This document shows, piece after piece, positions 20,173 to 30,259 of a DNA stretch of 34,121 nucleotides. The stretch is taken from NCBI GenBank assembly GCA_049999725.1, contig JBNGIS010018849.1, forward strand, positions 1 to 34,121, in the 5' to 3' direction. Below the pieces are notes generated by a model, which had not been told where the DNA came from, made no database searches, and saw nothing but the letters and a program-made list of their open reading frames with translations. The first letter of the stretch is position 1, and each line of letters opens with the position of its first letter. Source of the DNA: Haplomitrium mnioides. Lineage: Eukaryota > Marchantiophyta > Haplomitriopsida > Calobryales. The translations under genes and the position numbers were made by a program.

Positions 20173-20388
20173 TTGACAAGAATTCAAAGTACATTGTTCT
20201 ATCTTAACGGTATGATTGAGGAGCACTCTTGTAGAATATCGGTGGATAGTAGGAGCTCTCAAAATTTTATGTCACTACGTTTTGCTAAGATCATCAAAGC
20301 AAAATTTAGACCTATCAAGAGGAGTGTTGTGACTATGGCTGATAGCCAACAACATGATGTTTTTGCTCTCAAAAGCCATTCCTTCTAA
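20173..20388 (+). pseudogene. Chromovirus C aspartic protease (broken)
   Basis: The short open frame has Val-Asp-Ser-Arg-Ser-Ser-Gln-Asn-Phe-Met, the counterpart of the Asp-Ser/Thr-Gly-Ala active-site loop of Gypsy proteases. The Gly is replaced by Arg, so activity is unlikely. The frame ends at 20388, before the expected end of the domain. Confidence 0.7.
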
Positions 20389-20646
20389 GGATTGGAAAAG
20401 AGTAGGTGGAATCTATACAGTTTGTTATTGCTTCTATACAATATGACATCATTTTAGAGTTGCATTGGCTTGAAGATCAAGCCGTTCAATTTGATTTGAG
20501 CATAACAACAGATTCAAGTTACCCTACAAGGTAAGAAATCTCTTTTGGGGTGTTCGACACTATTGATGAAGAAGCCTAAATCAATTCAACATGTTAATTC
20601 AGTGGAGCAAGAGTTGCATATCTTTGTTATTTGAATCAAGCTTATT

Positions 20647-21300
20647 ATGGGCTTGAGTAAGGAGGGAGGAAAAAGTGCACCTACCTCAATAATAGATGAT
20701 ATTTTGAAAGAGTTTGCGGATGTATTTCCGGAGGATTTTCCAAAGGGGTTACCAAATGACAGAGGAATGCATTTTCTAATTGAGTTGATAATAGAAAGTA
20801 CTATCTATAACCAACCTATATATCGGCTGTCACCACAAGAATCGGAAGAGCTTCAAAAGACCTTGACGGATCTTCTTGAGAAGGATTTCATTCAATATAG
20901 TACTTTGTCTTGGGGAGCTCCGGTATTCTTTGTACCTAAGAAAGATGGTGGATTTCATCTTTGTACAGATTATCATGGCTTGAACAACCAAATAGTGAGG
21001 AATGCATATTTTTTACGTCGTATTGATGATTTGTTAGATCAATTGAGTGATGTGCTATTCTTTTTCAAGTTGGATCTTTGAAGTGCTATTGGAAAATTCC
21101 TATCAAGCCAAGTTTTGTACCAAATACAACTTTTTGCACAAGGTATAGGCATTTTGAGTGAAAGGTTCTTACATTTGGTCTTACTAATGCTTCAACAATA
21201 TTCATGGGTCAAATGAATCAAGTTTTTGATGGGTTATTAGATGAGTCAATGTTGGTGTTTTTGGACGACATCTTTATCTTTAGTAAAGTGAAGTTGAGCA
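20647..21300 (+). pseudogene. Chromovirus C reverse transcriptase (broken)
   Basis: The N-terminal fingers are clear: Phe-Pro-Glu-Asp-Phe-Pro-Lys-Gly-Leu-Pro, then Trp-Gly-Ala-Pro-Val-Phe-Phe-Val-Pro-Lys-Lys-Asp-Gly and Cys-Thr-Asp-Tyr. A TGA follows Lys-Leu-Asp-Leu at 21081. The frame resumes at 21204 with Val-Phe-Leu-Asp-Asp-Ile, the YxDD-type catalytic box. It copied element RNA into DNA; it is dead here. Confidence 0.85.
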
Positions 21301-21388
21301 TCATGCTCATCTTAAGGAAGTATGACAAAGATTATGCAGTTGGAAGTTTTATTGCAAAACGTCTAAGTGTGAGTTTCGAAAGCAAGAG

Positions 21389-22239
21389 GTGACTTACTTA
21401 AGGCATAAAGTGTGTGTGGATGGCATCAAGATGGAGGAAGAGAAAATTAAGGCTATTGTAGAGTGGCCAACACCAAAAGATGCAAAGGATGCTCAAGCTT
21501 TCAATGGGTTAGCAAGTTTTTACAGAAGATTCATCCATTACTATGCTCATATTGTTATATCGCTTATAGATTTGCTAGGTAAGGAGGCAAAGTTTCAATG
21601 GACAACCAAAGAGCAAGAGTTATTTCAACAACTCAAGTATGCGGTGTTTTCTTGCCCAATTCTACAATAGTATGACCTAAAAGCAAGTTGTATAGTTGAT
21701 TTTGATGCCTCTAATTTTGCTATTGGAGTAGTGTTGCAACAAGTGTTTGAGTTTGGACTTCGTTTGATTGCCTTCATCTCACGTCGACTAAATGCGGCGA
21801 AAAGAAACTATCATGCAAGGGATGTAGAGTAGTTGGCGATGGTTTATGCTACTAAGGTTTAGAGATGCTATCTTTTAGAAAAGCGAGTACTTATGCGCAC
21901 CGATCACAAGCCTTTGCTCCAGTCAATTCATTTAGAAAATATGACAAGTCGTTATCATTGATGGGAAGATTAACTATAGCTCTTTGATATCAAGTTGGAG
22001 TCCAAGCCAAGAAGGTTCCATACCATTCTTGATGCATTGTCACAAAGATTGGATCATCGATTAAATACATTAGAGGTTGCAAATGTTAGTATACTGCATC
22101 TTGATGAAGCAATCGGTGTTGGTTTTTGACAAAAATTACATGAAGATGCCTTCTTTAATCTTGTTGGGGCACGTCTGGCAGTCAAAGATAATGAGTATCA
22201 GGTCTTTTCTATGCGGGATAGTAGTCTTTATTAAGGCCA
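21389..22239 (+). pseudogene. Chromovirus C RT thumb and RNase H (broken, cut by Copia D)
   Basis: From 21389 the RT connection region is open (Phe-Tyr-Arg-Arg-Phe-Ile; Ala-Phe-Asn-Gly-Leu-Ala-Ser). RNase H follows with Val-Asp-Phe-Asp-Ala-Ser-Asn-Phe-Ala-Ile-Gly and Arg-Thr-Asp-His-Lys-Pro-Leu. Stops occur at about 21670, 21830, 21860 and later. The reading continues across the Copia insertion into 27777. Confidence 0.82.
22235..22239 (+). repeat. Target site duplication of Copia D, left copy
   Basis: GGCCA, identical to 27772-27776 on the other side of the element. Confidence 0.85.
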
Positions 22240-23152
22240 TATTGGAAAGTAAACTCAAAAACTCCACATGAAGAGCTGAGAGGTTGTCGAAAGGGAGCAC
22301 TTGATCGAAATATGTGCTTCAAAGGAGACAAGAATAAGGTCAGATCTAAAACTCTAGAAATCAGGTTGCAAAACGACAGAATTGCGATGCTTAAAAAATC
22401 CTCTAGAAATCGATCTCAGGGGGGGGTCCAAAAATTGCAGAAACACAATAAAGCAAAAGGGTGGTCGAAAACAAGAACATGATCCCTGTTTTCGACGTGC
22501 TGCTTTTCACCACTCAACAACCTGCGGCCGTCTTGCAAACTCGCAACCTCCTCACAAACTTGCGAGTTCCTCACAAACTCGCGACCTCCTCAACGTGCTG
22601 ACATTCACCACCAAAAAACTTGCAACGTCATTGCGAGCTTGCAACCTCCTCACGAAGTATGTCGCCCGTCAAATCTGCTGCATGTTCTCCAAACGTGATA
22701 TCAAGAACCCTGTTCACAAACATCGAACTAGAGGAAGAGGAAGAATGCATAAGGGAAATATGGTTTGCTGAGGATTCATCCTTAAGAACTCCTCATGTTT
22801 ATATATCAATAGGGGTCAGCTTATGCTGACATACAAGTTGCCCCATATTGATTAGAGTGGGGCAAACATCGAGCAGGTGGAAAAGGGATCACATGAATCC
22901 TGCGCCTCTTTCTGACATTCTAACAAACGTCATATTTCTGAGCCTATTGCTCACTGCTCGCTGTAGCAATCATAAATGTCTAAAGAGGGGTCTTGAACTT
23001 GGCAGCCCCTCTAAAATGTCAATTAGCTATCTACACTAGCTACCTTATACAATTAACAATAGTTAGTTGTTTCTATTTACAGCAGCAAGGATACATGTTC
23101 ATCATGGTATTAGAGCTGGCTATTCTACAACAGCAAAGATACATTTCCAACA
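22240..23152 (-). repeat. 3' LTR of Copia D (913 bp)
   Basis: On the minus strand it starts TGTTGGAAATG and ends TTTCCAATA. It contains a TATATAAA box near 22797-22804 and, just upstream of that box in element direction, a perfect hairpin GTCAGCTTATGCTGAC (22815-22830). It is 20 bp longer than the other LTR because of one extra unit of a short repeat near 22531-22590. Confidence 0.9.
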
Positions 23153-23161
23153 CTCCCACTT
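23153..23161 (-). other. Polypurine tract of Copia D
   Basis: On the minus strand AAGTGGGAG directly precedes the LTR start TGTTGG. Confidence 0.75.
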
Positions 23162-23348
23162 ATCGTATGTTGGTGTAGAGTAGTAGATCCCTATCTTGTT
23201 GATCAGCTTGAAGTATCATTCTTGGGCAATGCTTTGGTGAGAACATCAGCTGCCATCTCCACTGTCACACAATACTCCAGTTCCACCTCATTTCCAAGCA
23301 GGTATGAAGTGATACTGGAAGTCAATGTGTTTGTCTTTGGATGTTGAA

Positions 23349-23710
23349 CTAGGTTGATACCAGTTTCATGCATCCAAGGTAGTCACAAAAAAAAAGTGTC
23401 TCTTGCTTGAATCCAATCAAGCAACCTACAAATCCACACATCTTTCTTATAGGCATTTGGCAATGCCATGTACTCATCTTCAGTCGATGAAAAGGTAGTG
23501 GTCCTATGCATTTGACTCCTCCAGAAGATAACCATCTCCCATATGTCCAACATTGGATCTCCTCCTCAATCTGTATCATTGTTGCTAGTAAGCTTGATCC
23601 CTTTATCACCCTTTCAGATGATGCCAAGATCCATTGTACCCTTCAAGTACATATTGACAGTTTGCAATCAGCATCAAGTGGAGGCTTTGCAACTTCCTTT
23701 GCTGATTGAG
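23349..23710 (-). pseudogene. Copia D RNase H (broken)
   Basis: The open frame 23627-23349 aligns with the Copia RNase H tail: a Ser-x-Gly-Gly/Val segment, a stretch in the place of the usual Ser-Ser-Thr-Glu-Ala-Glu-Tyr, then Gly-Phe-Lys-Gln-Glu-Thr-Leu-Phe-Phe-Cys-Asp and Met-Lys-Leu-Val. Catalytic residues are partly lost. Confidence 0.68.
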
Positions 23711-23899
23711 CTCTTGCGTTCCTGTCTCCAATCACCTGTATCTCAAACATGTAGTGTACCCCTCCAAGGTCCACTTCTCAAATGGGTTACTCAGACCATG
23801 CTTCATGCTGTACAACAAATTCAGATAGCATTGAATAACAGTAGGTCATGTACAGTGACCGTGATGATAGACTTATTTACCTCTTAGCAGTCTTGCTGT

Positions 23900-24330
23900 G
23901 ATCGGATGTGTATCATGAATATCCATTACTTTGCAAGTACTAGTCCATCTCCTCATACCATGCTCTTGAGGACCGCTCTAGTCCCTACAAAGACTTACTA
24001 GGAGACACATACCTTGTGTTCCATATCAAGTGCCTCAAAACCCTGCAAGTTGTACCATACAAATCTCTTCCTTGAGATCTTCATTCAGGAAACTTGACTT
24101 CACATCCATCTCATGGACTTCCTTGTCTATATCTGCTGCAATGGCTAGTTAGCAGCGAATTGACGTCGACTTCACCATTGCTAGGGAAAATGTTCCTGAA
24201 AACAATGCCTTCTTTTTGCAGATATTGCTAGGCTACCAAGTGTGCATTGTACTTGGTGACTACAGCTTGAGCTCCCAATACCCACTTGCACTCAATGGTT
24301 CTTCTGCCTTTTGGTAAATCTCTCGGAGTC
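23900..24330 (-). pseudogene. Copia D reverse transcriptase (RVT_2 type, broken)
   Basis: Reading leftwards from 24330: Arg-Thr-Ile-Glu-Cys-Lys-Trp-Val, Lys-Tyr-Asn-Ala-His-Leu-Val-Ala and Tyr-Leu-Gln-Lys-Glu-Gly-Ile, the usual Copia RT opening. Then come a degraded counterpart of the Asp-Val-Lys-Ser-Ala-Phe-Leu-Asn-Gly box and a Lys-Ser-Leu-stop-Gly-Leu counterpart of Tyr-Gly-Leu-Lys-Gln, in which the Tyr codon has become a stop. The pieces lie in different frames. Confidence 0.75.
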
Positions 24331-24649
24331 CAAGTCCCAATCTGTATCAAGGATTGTTACTTATCTTTTGTAGCCTGCTCCCACTGTTTAGCATCATCCC
24401 ATTTCATGGCCTGCCTTAGGCTAGTTTGTTCTTGCTCAAGAACAACTTTTGCCTTACCTTCCTATCTTCCAAGCCTGATAGCTGGTCTTCAGAAACTCTG
24501 TGACTTCCTCATAGATTGCAATGCTTTTTCCTACTATCTTCAGATTCCTCTTGGATAGCTGGTCCACCTTCTGCAAGCTGTTGCCCAGAAGTCTGACCAG
24601 CTCTCCATCACCCAGAGGAATTCTCAGAACATCAAGAAGGGCAGGGCTT

Positions 24650-25400
24650 GGATTTGCATCCAACTTGTTCCATATCTCCCACTCATTGAAAACAACAAAC
24701 CTGTACTAGATTGTTTTGCTTGCAACTGGGTCATAATCATAAGCCTTCCCTCCTTTCATGTACTCAAGGAAAAATACACTTTACTCTTTTAGGTTCCAAC
24801 TTCGTGCGAAGTGTCACAAGAACCAAGAAGTACGTGTTGCATAAAAAAAAAACCTCTGAGATGCTTCACTGAAGGTTGAACCCCCAAGCCTGCCAAGGTG
24901 TCAACCCTTCCATTACATTTGTGGTGCTGATATTCTTCAACTGTAGCTACTTCCACTACATGTGCAGAACTTGTTCTGCAGGCTAGTATATGTAGTGCTT
25001 TCAGCTTACCCAACAAGGTTCATGTTCAGCCATGCTACCATAAAACTTGTCCTTTAGGCTAGTATACGTAACATGCTTCTAGGCCTCTTGACAATTGTCT
25101 TGTTTAGCCTTACTGCCACACCATCTTGGTGTGGAGAATCTTGAGCAATCATCTATGCTCTGATGCAAACTCTTCACAAGAAAATTCTGAAACTGTTGCC
25201 ATCACTCCAAAATATTTGATTATATTGTTAACTTTATTCTCCATCCCAACAAGACATGTTTGCAACATTGAAACATCTCATCCTTGCTGTTCATGAAGTA
25301 GAAAAAGGAAATCTTTTATTTTCATCTATGAATGATACCAAAACATGTGTAACCAGACAATGAAGGTGTCTTCATAGATCCACATATGTAGATGTGGACT
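24650..25400 (-). pseudogene. Copia D integrase (broken)
   Basis: Recognisable pieces are the region before the catalytic Glu (near 25190-25100), Leu-Thr-Pro-Trp-Gln-Ala-Trp near 24890, Ser-Val-Lys-His-Leu-Arg-Gly-Phe (within 24860-24880), and Val-Lys-Cys-Ile-Phe-Leu-Glu-Tyr-x-Lys-Gly-Gly-Lys-Ala-Tyr (near 24780-24740), the conserved tail of plant Copia integrases. Many stops and frame changes. Confidence 0.7.
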
Positions 25401-25412
25401 AGTTCCAACAAC

Positions 25413-25673
25413 CTAGATACCCTCCATCCAATGGTGCTCTTCTTGTCTACAGATTTTGTGTGACTTTCCCTTCACACATCTTTCACAGAACTCAAGTGAG
25501 GTAGATTTTTCCAAACCATGTTGCTCACCATGCTGGTAAGCAACTTGAGTCCTTGTTTTCCAAAGTGTCCAAGCCTGTGGTGCTAGAGATTTATCTCTTT
25601 CTCTCTGGTTAGCCATAATTAGACTTTCCTCAACCTCTGGGATACAATCCAATCTACATAGTTTCTCTCCCAT
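25413..25673 (-). pseudogene. Copia D GAG-pre-integrase domain (broken)
   Basis: The 86-codon frame ends in Phe-Cys-Glu-Arg-Cys-Val-Lys-Gly-Lys-Ser-His-Lys, the Cys-x2-Cys zinc part that precedes integrase in Copia polyproteins. The preceding His pair is degraded. Confidence 0.75.
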
Positions 25674-26159
25674 GATACCAACACCAACTACCCTGCCTAC
25701 CTTATCGAGGGCTTTAGAGCTTATGGGTCAAGGTTGACCACCAAGCAAGTCCTAGTAAATGCATACATTGACACAAGCTCTCTTGTGATCTCAGATCCAT
25801 AAAGAACTCCCTCCAAGATGTGGGTGGCACTCTTGCCTCATGATCCTTTAATACTGAGATGCACAGCCTGTTGTAGTTGCATGTACTTCAGAGCTGTTTC
25901 CCAACTTTGTCAACTCTAGAATCTTCTCTGATGACATCCATTAATCATACCTTTCTTGATGACATGGCTGGATGCACTAGGTATCAGAGCATCCTGGTCA
26001 TCTATTTCTTCAAGTAAGGATATTAAATCTTGGTCTTCAGATGATTCCTCAACAACTGTTGCACTGGAGGTCTCTTGAGATTTCTCTCCTCTCCTCCAAA
26101 CTTGTCGCCAGCTAGCTCCTTCTTGCGATGATGGCAGGTGTATATCTCTGCATGTATCC

Positions 26160-26820
26160 AATCTTTCTCATCTCATTTGGCAATCAAAGCATTATCATTA
26201 ATTTTTGTTGTGTTGCATCTTCTCCTCATTGAGCAAGCATCTCATAATGAATTCCATATCTAGGTCAAATCTCCCCTTTGCCTCCATTGTCATGACCAAA
26301 GTGTCATAACCTTCAAGAAGGCTGTTGAGCAGGTTACATGCCACCATGTCCTCAATTCATGGTTGAAACTGCCTAAAGCTTCCTAGGCATGGACTTGACT
26401 CTAATCACATATACAGTGACAGTTGAATTTTTCTACATGTGTAACAAGTAGGTTCAAAAAAAAAATTCTCCTTCACAGTCCCATTGCCTTAATAATTACT
26501 TGATAGTAATTTCCAAGCTTGCTGAAGTTCTCACCAAGTTAAAAATGATCTTCAAGGCTCAGCATACTAAATGCCAAGGCCTTCTGCTCAGCCCTCACCA
26601 AACACTATCTTTCTCTCCTAATGTCGAAACCAGAAATTTCTTGAGAGATCAGATCATATTATGTTTGGGGATCCTCAATAATTTCCCTTAGGTCTTGATT
26701 GACAAAAAAAAACTTTCAGCTTTAACAAAAGATGAAAAAGAAATCTTCTCCAAATCTCTGGTTGTAGATCTTGAATCACCAACAATAGCTTCATCTTATC
26801 TCAAGATGAAGAGTCTCCTC
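26160..26820 (-). pseudogene. Copia D gag (UBN2-like, broken)
   Basis: The minus-strand stretch at about 26342-26218 reads Leu-Leu-Asn-Ser-Leu-Leu-Glu-Gly-Tyr-Asp-Thr-Leu-Val-Met and Leu-Leu-Asn-Glu-Glu-Lys-Met, matching the C-terminal gag motif of plant Copia elements. Upstream pieces are too decayed to read as one frame. The acidic frame at 26161-25916 follows and may be the gag-protease linker. Confidence 0.65.
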
Positions 26821-26865
26821 GAAATTTCTTCATTGTGCTACGAAAACCAAACTCAACTTGCATCG

Positions 26866-26878
26866 TGGGCCCATAACC
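26866..26878 (-). other. Primer binding site of Copia D: initiator tRNA-Met anticodon arm
   Basis: Directly after the 5' LTR end (TTTTCAATA, minus strand) comes GGTTATGGGCCCAC. This is complementary to the anticodon arm of plant initiator tRNA-Met (GTGGGCCCATAACC) rather than to its 3' end. Such internal, half-tRNA priming is known for Drosophila copia and yeast Ty5. Confidence 0.8.
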
Positions 26879-27771
26879 TATTGAAAAGTAAACTCAAAAA
26901 CTCCACGTGAAGAGCTGAGAGGCCGTCAAAAGGGAGCACTTGATTGAAATATGTGCTTTGAAGGAGATAAGAATGAGGTCAGGTTGAAAACACCAGATAT
27001 CAGGTCGTGAAACGGCAGAATTGCGATGCTCCATAAATCTTCCAGAAATCAATTGTAGGGGGGGTTCAAAAATCATAGAAACGCAATAAAGCAAAAGGGC
27101 AGTCAAAAACAAGAACATGATCCCTATTTTTGATGTGTTGCTTTTCACCACTTGACGACCCGCGATCGTCTTGCGAACTTGCGACCTCCTCACAAAGTCG
27201 TGACCTCCTCGACGTGTTGACATTCGCCACTAGAGAACTCGTAACGTCATTGCAATCTCGCAACCTCCTCATGAAGTATGTCACCCATCGAATCTGTTGC
27301 CTGTGCTCCAAACGTGATATCAAGAACACCGTTCACAAATATTGAACCAGAGGAAGAGGAAGAATGCACAAGGGAAATATAGTTTGCCATTGATTCATCT
27401 TTAAAAAATCCTCATGTTTATATATCAATAGGGGTCAGCTTACGCTGACATACAAGTTGCCCTATATTGATTAGAGTAGGGCGAACATCGAGCAGGTGGA
27501 AAGGGGATCACATAAATCTTGCACCCCCTTATGACATTCTAACAAACGTCCTATTTCTGAGCCTATTGCTCACTACTGACTGTAACAATCATAAATGTCT
27601 AAGGAGGGGCCTTGAACTTGGCAGCCCCTCTAAAATGTCAATTAGCTATCTACACTAGCTACCTTATACAACTAACAATAGTTAGTTGTTTTTATTTACA
27701 ACAACAAGGATACATGTTCATCATGGTGTTAGAGTTGGCTATTCTACATCATCAAAGATACATTTCCAATA
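26879..27771 (-). repeat. 5' LTR of Copia D (893 bp)
   Basis: It matches 22240-23152 throughout. The terminal TG has become TA (TATTGGAAATG). The hairpin is kept in the form GTCAGCTTACGCTGAC and the TATATAAA box is retained. Confidence 0.9.
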
Positions 27772-27776
27772 GGCCA
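27772..27776 (+). repeat. Target site duplication of Copia D, right copy
   Basis: GGCCA, identical to 22235-22239. The interrupted chromovirus C sequence resumes directly after it. Confidence 0.85.
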
Positions 27777-28880
27777 TCAAATATATGTTCCATAAGATGA
27801 TGCGCTTTGAATGGCCTGTTTACAAGAAGCATACAACATTCCAATCTCTAGGCATTTTGGGGTAGACAAGACTATAGAGCTACTTCAACGCACTTGGTGG
27901 TGGCCAAACTCAACTTGAGATGTTTGTAGCTTTGTTTGTTCTTGTGAAAGTTGTCAGCAAAACAAGGCTTCAAATCAAAAACCAGTTGGCCTTCTTTAAC
28001 CACTACCAATTCCAACTACTCGTTGAGAACATGTAGGTTTGGATCTTGTCACTTCGCTTCCAACCACGTCTTGTGGGTTTACTGCCATTGTGGTGTTTGT
28101 GAATAAGCTAAGCAAACAAATTTATCTAGCACCAATGGTGGATGCTCCACAATTAGCAAAGATTTACTTTGATATAGTCTTCTGATATCATAGCATGCCA
28201 AAGGTATTAATATCTGATAGGGATCCACAATTCACTGGGAAGTTTTGGCGAGAGTTGTTCACACATTTGGGTGCCAAACTATCTATGTCTACGGCTTATC
28301 ATCCTCAAATAGATGGGCAAACTGAATGAGAAAATTGCACTATGGAGGATATGCTTTGAACGTTTATCAACATTCATCACAGAGGTTGGGATAGTTTTTT
28401 GCCGGTTGTGGAGTTTGCATACAACAACTCCAAATAAGCAAGTACTGGATTTTCTCTTTTCTTTCTTAATTTTGGTAAACATATTCTTATTCTGGATGGT
28501 TTGCTTTCTCCTTCCTCTTCCAATGTTCTAAGTCTTTCTACCTCTTTGCAAGATGCTCGAAACCATCTTGTTATTGCTTAAAATTGGCAAAAAAAATATA
28601 TTGACAAACATCATCGTGGCTTTTCTTATGTTATAGATAATCAAGCTATGCTTTCTACTCATGATCTTCCTTTGTCTTTAGATACTCAAGTTTGTAGGTT
28701 ATCTCCGACTTGGATTAATCTTTTCTCAGATTCTTAAGTTATTTCTCTTATCGTGTACAAACTTGATCTTCCTCTCCACATGAGGATTCATCTTATATTC
28801 CATGTCTCTAAGCTTAAGCCTTTTGTTTCTAGTCCTTCTTCTTTTCCAAACCGTATTCAAATTCCTCTTCCATCTTTAGT
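27777..28880 (+). pseudogene. Chromovirus C integrase (broken)
   Basis: The sequence resumes right of Copia D. An HHCC zinc finger is visible (Gly-Val-Asp-Lys-Thr, Thr-Trp-Trp-Trp-Pro, then Cys-x2-Cys-Gln-Gln-Asn-Lys). The DDE core follows: Gly-Leu-Asp-Leu-Val near 28033, Ser-Asp-Arg-Asp-Pro-Gln-Phe-Thr-Gly near 28213, Asp-Gly-Gln-Thr-Glu near 28315. After these come Val-Glu-Phe-Ala-Tyr-Asn-Asn-Ser and the GPY-like tail. In-frame stops include one directly after Gln-Thr-Glu (28327). Confidence 0.85.
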
Positions 28881-28889
28881 TCTTGATGA

Positions 28890-29070
28890 TCATGAAGAAT
28901 ATGAGGTGGATAGTACTTTGGCTAAATAAGTTTTTCAAGCATGGGCGACATCTTCAAGCTCAATATAAAGTTTTGTGGAAGGGATATCCACTTCATGATG
29001 CAACTTGGGAGTCGTGTTCAAACATTGAGAATGCTCAAAAGGCTATTTGATTATTTGAAACTGTTGATCA
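28890..29070 (+). pseudogene. Chromovirus C chromodomain (broken)
   Basis: Glu-Glu-Tyr-Glu-Val-Asp near 28897 is followed, in another frame, by Gln-Tyr-Lys-Val-Leu-Trp-Lys-Gly-Tyr and Ala-Thr-Trp-Glu-x-Cys-Ser-Asn-Ile near 28960-29020. This is the aromatic cage and strand order of a chromodomain and places the family in the chromoviruses. Confidence 0.82.
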
Positions 29071-29121
29071 TGACGAAGACGTTATTGATTAGAAGACGTG
29101 GATTATGTATTAGTACAAGCA

Positions 29122-29499
29122 TGATGTTGTGCTATTATAAGAGAATAAAGAAAAGTGAAGGAAGTGGTAGAGGGTCAATTTTAGGGTTGAAATCATTTTA
29201 AAGTTACTTGCTTTTGAAGTTACTTTAAGTGAAGTAGTATATGGTTACATTTAGGATAGAAATGACTTGTAAGTGAAGAAAGAGGGATGAGACCTTTTCT
29301 CTTGTATGAATAAAAGGACTTCATAGCCTCACTCCTCAATCTAAAGTTCCTCTCAAATCACTTAGGTTCTTTGGTTGCTTGGCTTTTGCTTGCACTCTTG
29401 GTCTTAGCTTGGGTCTTGAGTTGCCTTTGGTTGAAGAACTCTATTAAAGTTCACTATGAGTTCTTACTCATTTGGATTTGGTCATTGAGTTCTTTTACA
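29122..29499 (+). repeat. 3' LTR of chromovirus C (378 bp)
   Basis: It runs from TGATGTTGTG to CTTTTACA. It is the most complete copy of this LTR family in the window and the reference for the A and B copies. Confidence 0.88.
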
Positions 29500-29773
29500 A
29501 TATCTTTGATCACCAAACATGCTCTAATAAGATTAAAGAAGGCATCTTTGTGTAACTTTTGTCGAAAGTTGTCATTGGATGCTTCACACTTGCAACCTTT
29601 AATGTATTTAGTTGATGATTCAGTCTTTGATGATTTGATCTATTGCCATGGTGTGGAATCTTCACGGCTTATACTCTAACTTGATATCAAAAAGTTGTAG
29701 CTGATTTTCCCATCCATGATGACAACTTGTCATATTTTCCAAGTGAATTGATTGCATCAAAAGCTTGTGACAA
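29500..29773 (-). pseudogene. Chromovirus A RNase H fragment
   Basis: The minus-strand sequence aligns with 21905-22200 of element C (shared GCCTTCTTTAATCTT and CTTTTTGATATCAAGTT-type stretches). It lies directly right of C's 3' LTR and on the same strand as the integrase piece left of C. It is therefore the other side of the element that C entered. Confidence 0.75.
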
Positions 29774-30257
29774 TGTAAAAGAGCTCAAAGACAAACTCCA
29801 AATGAGTAAGAAATAATAGTAAGCTTTAATAGAGTTCTTCAAACAAATACCAATAAGGCAAGCAAAGTCAAGAAAAGCCACTACAAGATGACTCTAAGAG
29901 ATTTATGCAACTCAAAGTTTAAGCTAAGACCAAGAGTGTAAGCAAAAGCCAAGCAACCAAAAAACCCAAGTGATTCAAGAGAAACTCTAGACTGAGAAGT
30001 GAGGCTATGAAGCCTTTTGATTTATACAAGAGAAGAAGATGTCATCTCCATTACTTCATTTACAAATCAATTCCAATTTCAACATTAAAAGTGATCATTT
30101 ACAAATCACTTCCAATTTCAACCCTAAAAGTGAACTTATACCACTTCACTTAAAGCAACTTCAAAGGCAAGTAGTCTTAAAATGATTTCAGCTCTAAAAG
30201 TGTCCCTCAACCACTTCTTTCACTCCTCTCTATTTTCTTATAAATAGCACAACATCA
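29774..30257 (-). repeat. Chromovirus LTR B (minus), with about 50-60 bp extra internal sequence
   Basis: Same LTR family (TGTAAAAGAGCTC to ACATCA), 484 bp against 378. Part of the excess is a stretch near 29855-29920 absent from the other copies. About 17 bp right of it (GTAATAGTACAAACA on minus) resemble the 3' end of the internal region, so this is a 3' LTR whose body is lost. Confidence 0.78.
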
Positions 30258-30259
30258 TG

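Larger units (their letters stand above)
22240..27771 (-). mobile_element. Copia D (Ty1/Copia retrotransposon) with 5-bp target duplication
   Basis: 5532 bp, bounded by LTRs 22240-23152 and 26879-27771 and by a perfect target duplication GGCCA (22235-22239 and 27772-27776). Orientation is minus: PPT beside the left LTR, primer site beside the right one, and coding order gag, integrase, RT, RNase H running leftwards. That integrase-before-RT order is diagnostic of Copia. Coding is heavily broken. The LTRs differ mainly by C/T and G/A transitions, as expected for long-methylated DNA. Confidence 0.92.
19241..29499 (+). mobile_element. Chromovirus C (Ty3/Gypsy), interrupted by Copia D
   Basis: Order on the plus strand: truncated 5' LTR (19241-19443), tRNA-iMet primer site, gag, protease, RT, RNase H, [Copia D 22240-27771], integrase, chromodomain, 3' LTR (29122-29499). 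Excluding D it is about 4.7 kb. All coding parts have stops or frameshifts. The two LTRs differ by roughly 12 percent by eye. It sits inside element A, between that element's RNase H and integrase. Confidence 0.85.

Noticed and set aside
22240-27771. Two 0.9-kb direct repeats as a segmental duplication
   Set aside because: The GGCCA target duplication, PPT, primer site and Copia coding between them show they are LTRs.
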